Assembly: GCA_029204225.1 (NCBI GenBank)
Contig: CM055092.1
Location: 67,333,923 to 67,397,922, forward strand
Length of the DNA: 64,000 nucleotides
Direction: 5' to 3'
DNA from: Diphasiastrum complanatum
Lineage: Eukaryota; Streptophyta; Lycopodiopsida; Lycopodiales; Lycopodiaceae
The translations under genes and the position numbers were made by a program. Under the pieces are notes generated by a model that searched no databases, had not been told where the DNA came from, and saw only the letters and a program-made list of their open reading frames with translations. Shown here piece by piece: positions 1 through 11,351 of the stretch (positions are counted from its first letter, which is position 1; every line of letters begins with the position of its first letter).

Positions 1-690
1 AATATGGGAAAGCATCAGCTATCGAACCTCTAAATCTAAAGGATCACAAGTAGCTCACATAACTAATTGTTCCACTTCTAAAGAAACATGAGACATATTA
101 ATTGGTTTACAAAACAATAGATGTCACGACTCGTCTCTTTTTGAGAAAAAAATTTCTATTACTCAAGGTGAGTGAAAGAACTTCAATCAATGACCATCTG
201 AATGAATTCAAAACCTGATTAATTAGCTAGCTGCAGTAGGTTCGTCAGTATCAAAAAAATATGCTAATATGTCTCTTCTATCTAGTCTTCCTCCCTCTTA
301 CGACCGCTCTTGAGCAATACCCCTGAGCTGTCTCTCCAAAGGCTGCTGACAACAAGTTTATTACAAGAAGAGGTAAGAAGGAAGAGCTTATCATCATCAA
401 ATAACAAGAGAGTCATTGTGTCAAATAAGCAACAGTTGTGAAAAATTTCAGCTATTTAGTAATTTGGAGGCCAAATTGAAATTTCAACTTAGAGACTTAT
501 CTCTTTTATGACAATAAGGCCCACAAATAGTGTCCTTATTATTTTTAGCTAATCCACTTACGAGAATGTGGAGACAAAAATTGCACATGATAGTGGAGTT
601 GCATTCTATTAGAAGATGTATCAAGATTCTAGCTTTTGCATATAGTCTATGATTTATGAGCGATAACCATTTGCTTGCATGCTTCCTCCA
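1..690 (+). pseudogene. Ty1/copia gag remnant
   Basis: Frames broken by several stops read like the gag (UBN2-type) region of a copia element. Around 150-330 a segment resembles the usual 'ND(H)LNEF..L..QLAAVGS' stretch followed by 'LLSSLPPSYD'. No intact reading frame, zinc knuckle or LTR is visible. At about 680-800, read on the minus strand, a short piece resembles the tail region of the copia family at 37.1-37.5 kb. It is a decayed fragment left of the element that starts at 801. Confidence 0.5.
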
Positions 691-800
691 TATTTGTCAT
701 TTCTTGTAAGATTTCCTCCATAAAATTCCATGAACGAGCCTCCATCTCCATCTTTGCCATAAAATATCCTCAATACTTGAGAACTTGTACATGAAGGAGT

Positions 801-1765
801 TGTTAGATTTCTTATGCTCAACCTTAAACAAATCGTTCAAGTAATGAGCATCCTGAAAAGCCGAAGGCCGGCAACACATATTTTGGCCTTCACATTTTTT
901 TTTTCTTTTGAGATTTTTCTATGCCTTAGAAATCATTTTTAAGGCACCTTCTCCTTTTTCGCTCCTTAGCGAAAAAGGCGACACACTGGCCAAATGGCCA
1001 AAATAACTTAGAAATCATTTTAAAGGCACCTTCGCCTTTTGCCTTTTTTGCTCCTTTAGCGAAAAATGTGACACATTGGCCAAGTGGCCAGAATAACTTA
1101 GAAATCATTTTTAAGGCACCTTCGCCTTTTTCGCTCCATAACGAAAAATGCGACACACTGGCCAAGTGGCCAGAATACCTTAGAAATCATTTTTAAGGCA
1201 CCTTCATCTTTTTTGTCTTTTTCGTTCCATAGCAAAAAATGCGACACACTGGCCAAGTGGCCAGAATACCTTAGAAATCATTTTTAGTCACTTTCGCCTT
1301 TTTCGCTTTTTGCTGACCGACTTCGCCAATGGATGAGTAATCCTAAAACAGCTGGACAAACAAATATCCCAAAGGCAGTTGATGGTTACCAACTTTTGTA
1401 CATATGCAAAGACTGGCATAAATAGCCTTAAAGACTTGTAAGATATTTTCTCTCTTGTAAATCTCTATATTAGCTGAAACAAGCTATGTAAGTGTTAATT
1501 TTTGAATTTATCTTTCAATCAGAGATATTTGTAGCCAACGTTATCACGCTCAGCAAGATGAAGCTATTACTTCAAGCCATTGTACTCACTGTTGATATTT
1601 ATCAGAGTGCAATTTTTGTCTCACTACTGCGTCGTTCATTTGCGCAAATTGTATGAATTCTTCTACTTGAATATTTCTACTACTAACTGTTGCGTTTCCG
1701 TTCCTACATGCCTATGCTCTGAGCAACCGAGCCTCCGCTGTGCTCATGACCACCGTTTTATGACA
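801..1765 (+). repeat. 5' LTR of copia element 1
   Basis: About 965 bp, beginning with TG and ending ...TGACA directly before the primer-binding site. The first ~100 bp are nearly identical to the start of the 3' LTR at 5729. From about 900 to 1318 it holds a minisatellite. The sequence downstream of the minisatellite (1320-1765) has no counterpart in the truncated 3' LTR. Confidence 0.8.
900..1318 (+). repeat. LTR-internal minisatellite, ~80-100-bp unit
   Basis: About four to five tandem units, each starting CTTAGAAATCATTTTTAAGG. Each continues through CACCTTCGCC, then a hairpin (TTTTTCGCT / AGCGAAAAA with a short loop), then TGCGACACACTGGCC and AAGTGGCCAGAATA. TGGCCA occurs twice in each unit and is itself palindromic. 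Units differ by a few substitutions and small indels. Confidence 0.85.
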
Positions 1766-1777
1766 TGGTATTAGAGC
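1766..1777 (+). other. Primer-binding site (initiator tRNA-Met type)
   Basis: TGGTATTAGAGC directly follows the 5' LTR. It matches the usual plant copia primer site TGGTATCAGAGC (complement of the initiator tRNA-Met 3' end) except for one C-to-T change. Confidence 0.75.
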
Positions 1778-1934
1778 AGACATTTCAGTAATCTGCATTT
1801 TTTACTACGGATTATTAGTCTTGTTTCTATCAAGACGTCTTTCTAGCAAACGCGCAACCAACAGTATTCTGACAGTCATCATCTAGTTCACTCTCATTGA
1901 CAAACTCGATAACTACCATCTCTACAAATTCAAG

Positions 1935-2700
1935 ATGAAGGTTATACTTCTAACCAAAGAACTGTGGGACATCGTTGATGGCACAGAACTCAAACCAGAA
2001 GGTGATGCAACTGTCATCACCAAGCGGAGACTGAGAGATGGCAAAGCATTTGCCATGATCACCCTCAACATCAAGGACGCTCAGATCAACCACATACGTG
2101 CTGCTCAGACAACTAAGAAGGCATGGGACATTCTAACAACTCTCTATGACATTAGAGATGTTACATCCAAGCTCCATCTGAGGAAGAAATTTTTCAACCT
2201 CAGAATGTTTGAAGCAAATAGTGTTTCGAGTCACCCCAACACTTTCAAAAATCTTATGGAGTAGATGACTACAATTGGCAAAGTCATAGAAGATTCTGAT
2301 GCACTCATTACTCTATTATCGAGTCTACTTGAAGCCTACAAAAATTGGATAATGGCAATTTCTACCCAGGAGCACCTCACTCTATCAAGAGTAATCTCGC
2401 TGCTCCTACAAGAGGAGATCAGAAGATCAGCATTCTAGGCTTAGGCTCAAGATCAGATCCTCAAGTTCTGTATTCAAAAAACTAGAAGTTTAGATCCAAG
2501 AGATCTACAAAGTCAGGCTCTACTGACAAAAAGAGCAACATGCAGTCTAGACCAAATTTCGGTTCAGGATCGAATTCAAGCTTTTCATCATTCCAACCTA
2601 TGCAAAAACTATTCTGCAGATATTGTAAGAGGATTGGTCACGAAATCAAGGACTGTCGAACTTTGAAGTACAACAACAAAAAGAAGAAATAGTTCCAACA
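1935..2700 (+). pseudogene. Copia element 1 gag remnant
   Basis: An open stretch from 1935 to 2264 encodes a gag-like N-terminal region ('LWDIVDGTE', then 'AWDILTTLYD' and 'KLHLRKKFFNLRM'), typical of copia capsid domains. It ends at an in-frame TAG, after which gag-like sequence continues in broken form. A zinc-knuckle pattern (CRYC..IGH..KDC) is recognisable near 2620-2660. No full-length capsid can be made from it as it stands. Confidence 0.7.
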
Positions 2701-2789
2701 ACAAGCACATAGTGCTATAGCCAGTCACTCAAATCAGCAACAACAACAAGAAGAAGATAAAACAGCTTCCATGACCAAAGTCGGAGAAC

Positions 2790-5690
2790 AATAGGATATT
2801 GACTCCTGGTATCTAGACTCCGAAACAACTCAACACATGACTCACCATTGCGACTGGTTCAAAGACTACAAGTCATTCACCCACTCACGAGTTGTGCAAC
2901 TTGGAGACAACTCATCGCATTCAATCAAAGGTGAATGAACCGTCATGGTTTAATTCAAAAGGGGTGAAGTCAAGTTGCTGTCCAATGTTCTCCACGTTCC
3001 AAATCTGACCAAGAATCAAAATCACTGATTCAGGTCGGAGGGTTGAATTTGATACAGAAGGCTACACAATCCTTGACAAATCCCGGAAAGTTCTAGCCTA
3101 CGGAAGAAGAAGCGGCTATCTTTACAAACTAAGCCATTGCTATTCTTCTAACAGTCAAGCTCTTCACACAGCCACTTCTGAATCAACTGATATGTTGTGG
3201 CATTTCAGACTAGGCCATCTTAATTACAATAGTATTCAGCAAATGTCAGCTCAGAGTCTAGTACAAGACCTGTCTTCAATCAGCAAGCCAACTTCTCCAT
3301 GCAAAAGCTGTATTATCAACAAGCATGCTAGAAGTGCCTTCAGTTCAGACTCAGTTCATACATCCAAGGGCTTGCTTGACCTTGTACACAGCGGCATTTG
3401 TGGCCTGATGCAAACTGCTTCCACAAGGGGAGTCTCTATTTCCTAACCTTCATCGACGACTTCTCTCAAGACCGTAACCTACTATATGAAGAACAAATTC
3501 GAAGCATTCAAGTTCTTCAAGCAGTTCAAGGCGTCTGCAGAAAACCAGACCTAGAGAAAGATCAAGACTCTACACACAGATGGAAGGGGAGAGCACATCT
3601 CCCCAGAATTCAAGGAGTTCTGCAAGGCCAACGAGATACTTCAACAATACACAACCAGCTACTCACCTCAGTCCAATGGTGTAGCTGAGCGAAAGAACCG
3701 AACACTCATTGAAAGTGCCAAGAGCATGCTAACCCATGCCTCTCTTCCCAAGGAATTCTGGACAAAAGTTGTTACTACAGCTACCTATTTACAGAATCGA
3801 TCCATCACCAAAGCCCTGAATGGCAAGACACCTTATGAGGTGTGTACATGATCAAAACCATCACTCAAACATATTCGAGTATTTGGATGCATTGCTTTCG
3901 TTCAGATCCCTAAGGATCTAAGAAGAAAGCTAGATGACAAGAGCAGATAAACGATCTTCATCGACTATTCCCAAAATCACATGGCATACAAGCTCTACAA
4001 TTTGGATACCGAGAAGGCATTCACCAGTAGAGATGTCATTTTCATGGAAGACCAGTTTCTCAATCACAAAGAGAAAGCTGTTGGTAATTCCGACTCACGG
4101 ATCGAGCAACCAGTCAATCTCGATCCAGAGATTCAACTACAGAATCTCGACCCTGACTCAAAAGATTAGTCAGAACCTCAATGAGTCAACCCACATCAGA
4201 GGACCAAAGTTCAGCCCACAAGGTCGAATAGGTCCAGAGAGTCTTCATCCAGATCTATAAATGATCCGGCCTGCTACTTCGTGAAGGAACCAAGCACAGT
4301 TGCTGAGGCGATGTCTACTCCTGATGTTGACCAGTGGAAAGCAGCAATGGAAACCGAATTTGATTCTTTGTTAATCAAACATGGACACTCACTGAGATGC
4401 CAAAGGACCAAAACCCAATTCCATGCAAATGGATATTCAAGACGAAGTACGACGCTGAAGGAAGGCTAAATCGTTACAAGGCCAGGCTAGTCGCCAAAGG
4501 CTTTTCCCAGATTCCAGATCTAGATTATTCAAAAACCTTCAGCCCAGTCGTCAAACATGCTTCGATCCGCCTACTCATGTCCTTTGCAGCTGCAACAGAT
4601 CTCGAAGTTCATCAGATGGATGTCCAGACTGCTTTCCTCAATGGAACCATCGAAGATGAAATCTACATGATGCAGCCAGAGGGATACGAACTCAATGGCA
4701 AGCAACAACACCTTGTATGCAGAATTCACAAGGCGCTCTACGGGCTGAAACAGTCACTCAGAGCCTGGTTCCAGAAGATCAACACATTTCTGATAGAGAA
4801 TGGTTTCATTCCAAACTCAGTAGACTGACATGGGTCCAGCCCACTATTGTCTTGGAATCCATATTCAACGAGATTGACCCAGTAGATTGATCTTCATCAG
4901 TCAGCAACGATATCTCAACAACGTGCTGGAAAAGTATGGAATGGCCAACTGCAAAGCCAGTCTCTTTCCACTTGACCCTGGACTAAAGCTATCAAAGGAA
5001 CAGTCTCCTCAAATTGAGCCAGAAAAGAAGGAGATGAAGCGCTACCCGTTTCAATCCATCATCGGCGCACTGATGTACGCAATGATTTGCACGCGATCAG
5101 ACCTTGCATATTCGATCAGTACACTCAACCGATTCCTGTCAAATCCAGACATAGCTCATTGGAAAGCGCTAACAAAGGTCATGAAGTACATTCAGGCAAT
5201 GACAACTCTCAACATCTGCTATGGAGGCAGCCAAACTGCCAATATCCTTGAAGCCTACACAGATGCGGATTGGGCAGGAGATGTCGACACCAGAAAATCA
5301 ACTTCTAGATTTATATTTTTATACAACCAAGGCCCAATCTCATGGAACAGCCAGAAGCAGACCTCAGTTGCATTATCATCAACAGAATTCGAATACATAG
5401 CTACCACAAATGCAACCAAAGAGACGATCTGGGATAGACAATTGCTCACAGACCTCAATCTTGCACAACCACTTCCTACAACAATCTATTGTGACAATCA
5501 AAGCACAATAGCACTATCTCTCAATCTGAGATTTCACTCTCGAAGCAAACATATAGAAATCAAGTATCACTATCTTAGAGAGAAAGTGCACAGTAAGGAA
5601 GTAGTCTTGATTTTATGTAGAACAAAGTACATGGTAGCAAATTACTTCACAAAGGCTTTATCAAAGGAGCAACATCTCAGATTTAAATCT
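2790..5690 (+). pseudogene. Copia element 1 pol remnant (PR-IN-RT-RH)
   Basis: Domains appear in copia order but in several frames. A protease-like site near 2805 reads DSWYLDSETT, with Glu where the DSG motif needs Gly. The pre-integrase motif 'LWHFRLGHLN' is at 3195, followed by integrase pieces to about 3850. RT runs from about 4290 to 4828 ('ARLVAKGFSQ', 'MDVQTAFLNG', 'YGLKQS'). The segment that should hold the YVDD catalytic box is missing at the junction near 4828-4850. RNase H follows (4887-5690) with 'DADWAGD' and 'SWNSQKQ'. It is non-functional. Confidence 0.8.
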
Positions 5691-5728
5691 GAAGATCAAA
5701 GTTTTTCAGGATCCACATTAAGGGGGAG

Positions 5729-6327
5729 TGTTAGATTTCTTATGCTCAGGCTTAAACAAATCGTTCAAGTAATGAGAATCCTGAAAAACCGAAGGCCGAC
5801 AACATATTTTTTGGCCTTCACATTTTTTTTTCTTTTGAGATTTTTCTATGTCTTAGAAATCATTTTTAAGGCACCTTCCCTTTTTCACCTTTTCACTCCT
5901 TAGCGAAAAATGCGACACACTGGCCAAGTGGCCAAAATGACTTAGAAATCATTTTTAAGGCACCTTCGTCTTTTTCGCCTTTTTCACTCCTTAGCAAAAA
6001 ATGCGACACATTGGCCAAGTGGCCAAAATAACTTAGAAATCATTTTTAAGGCACCTTTGCCTTTTTCGCTCCTTAGTGAAAAATGCGACACACTGGCCAA
6101 GTGGCTAGAATAACTTAGAAATCATTTTTAAGGCACCTTCACCTTTTTCTTCTTTTTCGTTCCATAGCGAAATATGCGACACACTGGCCAAGTGGCTGGC
6201 CAAGTGGCCAGAATACTTTAGAAATAATTTTTAAGACACCTTCATCTTTTTCGTCTTTTTTGCTCCATAGCGAAAAATGCGACACACCGGCCAAGTGGCC
6301 AGAATACCTTAGAAATCATTTTAAGGC
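5729..6327 (+). repeat. 3' LTR of copia element 1 (truncated) with minisatellite
   Basis: It starts TGTTAGATTTCTTATGCTCA after the purine tract, as the 5' LTR does. The same ~80-100-bp units fill 5840-6327, but in about five to six copies rather than four to five. One unit near 6180-6215 carries an extra partial duplication of the TGGCC block. The LTR breaks off inside a unit at about 6327, so the downstream half seen in the 5' LTR is absent. Confidence 0.8.
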
Positions 6328-7692
6328 ACTAGTTGTGTATGTGGATGATTGCACACAAAACTAGCTTCTATTCCAAAAACAATGAGATGGAAAACATTGG
6401 CAAGCTAGTTAGCATGAAGGCACTCTGATACTCTGCAAGAGTGAGAAGCTTATTGCTGAAGTGAACTATGGTATCTCGAAACATTTTGAGATTGTAGATT
6501 TGGGAAAAGCCAAGTGTTACCTTGACTTACAGATTGATAGGGACTATGAGGGAGGTAAATTGTATTTTCACCAGTCCAGATATACCCAAAAAATCCTAGA
6601 AGATTTCAGGATCCTGAATTGCAAAGGAGCGAATACTCCAATGCTTGCAGGAACAGTACTGACGAACGAAAATTGTTCGAGGACTGAAGAAGAGAGTATT
6701 TACACCATACAGGAAGCTGATAGGATTGTTGATGTACCTTGCAGATAACATACGTCCTGACATTGCTTATGCTGTGTTCAGTATGAGCCAATTCTACACG
6801 AATCTAGGCATGACACATTGGAAGATTGCAAAATGAATTTTGCAATATCTTCAGTTAACAAAAGATGATTGTCATGATGTGGGGTTCCAGATGCTTTCCT
6901 ACAGTGATGCTAGTTGGGCATCCCTCAAGGATGGCTGCAAAAGCATCTCAGGAGGATGCACCATCGCGTCAGGTGCAGCAATTCTCTAGGTCAGCAGAAG
7001 TACACCATTGTAGCTCAGTGATCCTGCGAAGTAGAGTACGTTCCAACAACAGAGATGGCCAATGAGATAATTTGGCTCAAACAGTTCTTTGACGAACTTG
7101 GAAAAATGAGAAACGAACCTCTGGTCTTGTAGATGGACAACACATCTGCAATACATCTGACAATAGAACCTGTGTTTCATTCAAGGACGAAACACATTGC
7201 AATCAAGTACCACTTGATAAGAGATTTGATCGGGAAGAAGATGCTGTAGACTATTTTCATTGGAATGAAAGACATGGTTACTGACATTTTCACAAAGGCC
7301 TTAGACAAAGGTTTGTTCGAGAAACAGAGGAACAGTCTTGGAGTCGTCAAGCTATCGTGCTTTGAGAGGGAGATGAAAAAGAAATGTTTCTACTGCCAAA
7401 GCTTTGCTAGCTTTCAATCTTGAACTTTTGACAAAAGACGACATGACACGACACGAAATCAGTCGTGCTCCTCAATGGATCAAGAATATCAGCCAAGTAC
7501 CATGGGATACAAGTATTTGATCAGATATTATGACATCAGCAGAAGTACTCTAGATCGTGGCTAATCTGCCCTCTTGTAATTCATGATTAGTTGTAGATGA
7601 TAAATCTTTCTGATCTGGAACTTACACAACGCGACACGAAAAAGTTCGCAAACTATATACTTTCTGCTTGAGGCATAATACAATAAGAAGAA
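6328..7692 (+). mobile_element. Copia element 2: 3' fragment (RT end, RNase H, LTR start)
   Basis: It starts abruptly at a 'VYVDD'-like RT motif near 6335. It continues with 'KHFEIVDLGKAKCYLDLQI' (6480-6535), a broken RNase H ('YSDASWASLKD', 6900) and the copia C-terminal signature near 7150-7300. A purine tract (GAGAGGGAGA) precedes an LTR beginning at 7374. This LTR matches the family at 32752 and 41244 but is cut at about 7692. It is a close relative of the RT-RNase H segment at 40.2-41.2 kb. Stops and frameshifts are frequent. Confidence 0.8.
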
Positions 7693-7762
7693 AGAAGAGT
7701 CCCTAAGTGATGATTTAGCATGCATTGATGAGAACATAAAAGATGGTGAAATAGTCCAAGTT

Positions 7763-10700
7763 ATGTTGAATGGTTTGCTAAATGAACATGCTAACCTTGT
7801 GCAAAGTTTTGCCATTCAAAGAGTCTTGCCAAGTGTGGTTGACTTGCAAGAAATCTTATTGGCTGAAGAACATAGGTTGCAATCAAAGCTTGATGGTGCA
7901 TCCTTGCAAGGTGGAGGTGAAGAGGCTTTCTTCACAAAAGGCAAATTCAAGGGCAAAGGTAAAGGCAAAGGGAAATGGTCCAAAGGTGGTAACTTTGATC
8001 ATGATGATCACTCTTCCTCTTCCTCTTCTACTAAGAACAATAAGTCAAAGTTCAAGTGCTTTTATTGTGGGATAAAAGGTCATTTTGCAAATGAATGTTA
8101 TAAGAAGAAAAGAGAGCAAGGAGAGAGGCAAGGAAATCTTACAATAGATGAGGAAGAACATAACACATGTGAATCACTTGTTATGACTTCAAGTTTGTTA
8201 GCCAACATAGATGATAATGATCCTTGGTGGATTGATAGTGGAGCCTCATCTCACATGACAAGACATAAGGAATACTTTACATCCTTATTGTCTTATGAGG
8301 GAGAAGGTAACATCATCTACACTGCAAATGATGGTCAATGTGACATCAAAGGCATAGGCACTATTCCTATTTCCCTTTCAACAAATAGGAAAGCAAATCT
8401 TGAAAATGTTTTGTACATTCCTTCAATCACTAAGAATTTGCTTAGTGTAAGTCAAATGATTGACAAAGGACTTGATGTGGAGTTCATTGGAGATGCATGT
8501 TTGATAAGTAAATGTGGATCCTTGATTGCTCAAGGTAGGAGGCATGGTAAACTTTTCAAGCTTGATGCATGTGTGATCTCTAATCATGAAGGATGTATGG
8601 CTAGGGAGCAATTGACAAACCAAGAAGTTTGGCACAAGAGGTTGGGCCATCCCAACTTCAAATCTTTGGAGGTAATGGCAAAGAAAGAGCTTGTTCTTGG
8701 TCTCCCTAAAAGTCTTGTTGCAAACAATAGTGTTTGTGAACATTGTGCCTTGTCCAAATCTCATAGACTTGCTTATTCTAGATCTACTTCTAGATCTAAA
8801 GAAGCTTTTCAACTTGTGCATTCTGATATTCATTCTTCTAGTACAACTAGCAATGGTGGGGCAAAGATGTATGCAACTTTCATTGATGACTTTAGTAGGT
8901 ATACTTGGATCTATCTTCTTAAAAGTAAGGATGAAGTGTTTGCTGCATTTGTCAAGTTCAAGAATGAAATGGAAAACCAATTCAATACAAAGATCAAATG
9001 CTTAAGATCTGATAATGGAGGGGAATACACCTCAAATAGGTTCAAAGACTTTTGTATAGCACATGGGATTAAGAGGGAGATGTCTAGTCCTAGGACTCCA
9101 CAACAGAATGGAGTGGCCGAGAGGAAGAATAGAACCCTTTGTGAATGTGCCAAGGCAATGAGACTACATGCTAATCTTGCTAAGTCTTTTTGGGGGGAAG
9201 CTTTAGCATGTGCTAACTATCTATGTAATAGATGGACAAGTGCTTCCTTGGATGGTAAAACTCCTCATGAGGTTCTTTATGGTAGAAGGCCGAGTGTCAA
9301 GCATTGTAGGATCTTTGGATGTACATGTTTTGTCAATATCACACTTGATGATAGAACTAAAGAAGATCCTTCATCAAAGAAGGGTGTGTTTGTTGGCTAT
9401 AGTGAAGTAAGCAAGGCTTACAAAGTGTACATTCCTTCTACAAAGAAAGTTGTCATAAGTAGGGATGTCATCTTTCATGAAGAGAATGTTTCCAATGTTG
9501 TTGATGTTGATGTTGATGTGCCTACTAATCATCATGATGTGCAAGATGTCTTGGATGAAGATGGAGATGTCACTCCAAAGCAAACTTCAAGGAAGACTCA
9601 AAGGCAAAGGGCTAAGCCATCAAGGCTAACCTATGATGAAAAAGGAAAGCAAGTGGTGGACAACTCTAACTTTGCTTTTCTTACCTCTTTTGATGAACCA
9701 ACTTGTGTAGGTGAAGCAATTCAAAAGAAGGAATGGATCCAAGCCATGGATCATGAGCATCAAGCACTCATCAAAAGCAACACATGGAGGTTGGTAAAGC
9801 TTCCAAAGGACAAGAAGACAATTGGTTGTAAGTGGATCTTCAAGATCAAGACAAATCAAGATGGATCAATCAACAAGTACAAGGCAAGGTTGGTGGCAAA
9901 GGGGTATGCTCAAGAATATGGTATTGACTATGATGAGACCTTTGCACCCGTGGCAAAGATGGTAACTATTCGAATCCTAATCTCTCTTGCAACTCTTTAT
10001 GATTGGGATATGTGGCAAATGGATGTTACTAATGCCTTCTTGAATGGTGATCTTGAAGAAGATATTTACATGGAGCAACTCAAGTGGCAATTTCTTCAAG
10101 GCAAGGAAGATCTCGTTGAGGTTTGGTTTGAGCTCAAATGGGCTGGTTTTATTAGGTTTGATACTCAACTTCATCTACTCTACTTCATGTTGGATAGAAG
10201 TGTAGAAATCTATCTTTTGGTTTATGATGGTGACATTGTTTTCACTAACTATAGTGAAAGGTTGAAATCAAGCAATGATGAGATCTTGTGGGATGTTAAT
10301 CATGTGTTTGAGAGGGAGTATCTTCAGAGGTTCAGATCTGAAGATGTTTATAAATGCAAAGTCCTTGATGTTTTATTGGAAGATCAAGATGTTGATCTTG
10401 AATTGCTTCATCAACACCAAGAGGCAAGTAGCAATTGGAAGCTAGTCAAAAGCATGAAAGGGGAGCCACATGGGCAAAGCATCTTGGATCTGTTTTTACA
10501 GGTCCTTGAAGGTTCAAGTAAGGTTCTTGGAGCAGCAAGGAAGTGTCCTTTTACTCTACCTTACTTGTTTAATCTCATGTATGAACATTGTCATGTCAAT
10601 GTGTTGGAATTGTCAAAATTCAATGAAACTAGTTCCACAGTTTTGCATCTTTTGGATCTTGGAGATGGAATAGTTATCATTGCTGGTTTTTATGATCAAG

Positions 10701-11338
10701 TACATGCATTCATTCAAATCTCAAAAGATATGGAAGTGGTCAATATGTTTACTTTTGAGCAAAGTTCAAGATCTAGCATCCTAGTGTTGGCAAATTGGCA
10801 AATTGTTGACAATGTAGGATCAAGCGTTATATGCAAATCTTGTGGAGATACTTCAAGTATTTCAAGTTCAGGTTTTGCTCATTCAAATGGAACAGAGAAC
10901 ACATCATTTTGGCATTCATTCACTCAAGGGCTTTCGTGGATTGGAGATCTACAAAGGCAAGGTGGTGATGGAGGTTCATTCATGGAGATACATGGTGCAT
11001 TCACTATGGGCATAGTGGAATGTGGACGAGGCATGCAAACACCTGTTGGTTACTTTCACTTACAACTTGTTTGCTGCTGTTTTACAGAGAACTCAAAGGT
11101 GGATACATGGAGGAATCCTTTCATTGTTATTCTATGTTCTTTTACATGTATCTTGTTCACCATTCTATGTAAAATTGATGTAAGAAATAGTGAAGCATCC
11201 TATATGGGCACTATTATCTATATCAATTATGTTGTACTTCATATTGTACATATTAGAACACTTGAAAAGAGATCTATCATCATGATGGAGATCATTCTTA
11301 GGTTGGAGCAAAGTAGTGTTGTAAAACTAGCAAGTTAA
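7763..11338 (+). CDS. Copia Gag-Pol polyprotein, RT-defective, with novel C-terminal tail (1191 aa)
   Basis: Single frame. Gag end with a basic KGKGKGK stretch and a CCHC knuckle (CFYCGIKGHFANEC, residues ~99-112). Protease DSGASSH at ~158. Pre-integrase HKRLGHPNF at ~290. Integrase with D in 'HSDIH' (~354), D in 'SDNGGEY' (~417) and E in 'GVAERKN' (~453). RT begins near residue 673 ('KARLVAKGYAQ', 'MDVTNAFLNG') but breaks off after 'DIYMEQ'. The region around the catalytic box is shortened and reads VYDGD rather than YVDD. RNase H is absent. Residues ~930-1191 form a tail I do not recognise, containing a hydrophobic stretch of about 17 residues near its end. Upstream gag reads in the same frame to about 7693, so the true start is lost. 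RT and RNase H activity is not expected; protease and integrase look complete. Confidence 0.85.
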   Translation: MLNGLLNEHANLVQSFAIQRVLPSVVDLQEILLAEEHRLQSKLDGASLQGGGEEAFFTKGKFKGKGKGKGKWSKGGNFDHDDHSSSSSSTKNNKSKFKCFYCGIKGHFANECYKKKREQGERQGNLTIDEEEHNTCESLVMTSSLLANIDDNDPWWIDSGASSHMTRHKEYFTSLLSYEGEGNIIYTANDGQCDIKGIGTIPISLSTNRKANLENVLYIPSITKNLLSVSQMIDKGLDVEFIGDACLISKCGSLIAQGRRHGKLFKLDACVISNHEGCMAREQLTNQEVWHKRLGHPNFKSLEVMAKKELVLGLPKSLVANNSVCEHCALSKSHRLAYSRSTSRSKEAFQLVHSDIHSSSTTSNGGAKMYATFIDDFSRYTWIYLLKSKDEVFAAFVKFKNEMENQFNTKIKCLRSDNGGEYTSNRFKDFCIAHGIKREMSSPRTPQQNGVAERKNRTLCECAKAMRLHANLAKSFWGEALACANYLCNRWTSASLDGKTPHEVLYGRRPSVKHCRIFGCTCFVNITLDDRTKEDPSSKKGVFVGYSEVSKAYKVYIPSTKKVVISRDVIFHEENVSNVVDVDVDVPTNHHDVQDVLDEDGDVTPKQTSRKTQRQRAKPSRLTYDEKGKQVVDNSNFAFLTSFDEPTCVGEAIQKKEWIQAMDHEHQALIKSNTWRLVKLPKDKKTIGCKWIFKIKTNQDGSINKYKARLVAKGYAQEYGIDYDETFAPVAKMVTIRILISLATLYDWDMWQMDVTNAFLNGDLEEDIYMEQLKWQFLQGKEDLVEVWFELKWAGFIRFDTQLHLLYFMLDRSVEIYLLVYDGDIVFTNYSERLKSSNDEILWDVNHVFEREYLQRFRSEDVYKCKVLDVLLEDQDVDLELLHQHQEASSNWKLVKSMKGEPHGQSILDLFLQVLEGSSKVLGAARKCPFTLPYLFNLMYEHCHVNVLELSKFNETSSTVLHLLDLGDGIVIIAGFYDQVHAFIQISKDMEVVNMFTFEQSSRSSILVLANWQIVDNVGSSVICKSCGDTSSISSSGFAHSNGTENTSFWHSFTQGLSWIGDLQRQGGDGGSFMEIHGAFTMGIVECGRGMQTPVGYFHLQLVCCCFTENSKVDTWRNPFIVILCSFTCILFTILCKIDVRNSEASYMGTIIYINYVVLHIVHIRTLEKRSIIMMEIILRLEQSSVVKLAS

Positions 11339-11351
11339 GTTGAAGAGGGAG

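Larger units (their letters stand above)
801..6327 (+). mobile_element. Ty1/copia element 1, degenerate, 3' LTR truncated
   Basis: An LTR starting TGTTAGATTTCTTATGCTCA occurs at 801 and again at 5729, the second directly after a purine tract (AAGGGGGAG). A primer-binding site follows the first LTR at 1766. Between them lie gag and pol remnants in copia order: gag, protease, integrase, RT, RNase H. The 3' LTR stops at about 6327, where another copia fragment begins, so the element is cut at its right end. Many stops and frameshifts show that it is old. Confidence 0.85.

Noticed and set aside
10560-11338. Element 3 tail as a retroviral-type envelope
   Set aside because: One short hydrophobic stretch only, no signal peptide, cleavage site or glycosylation pattern that would support it.
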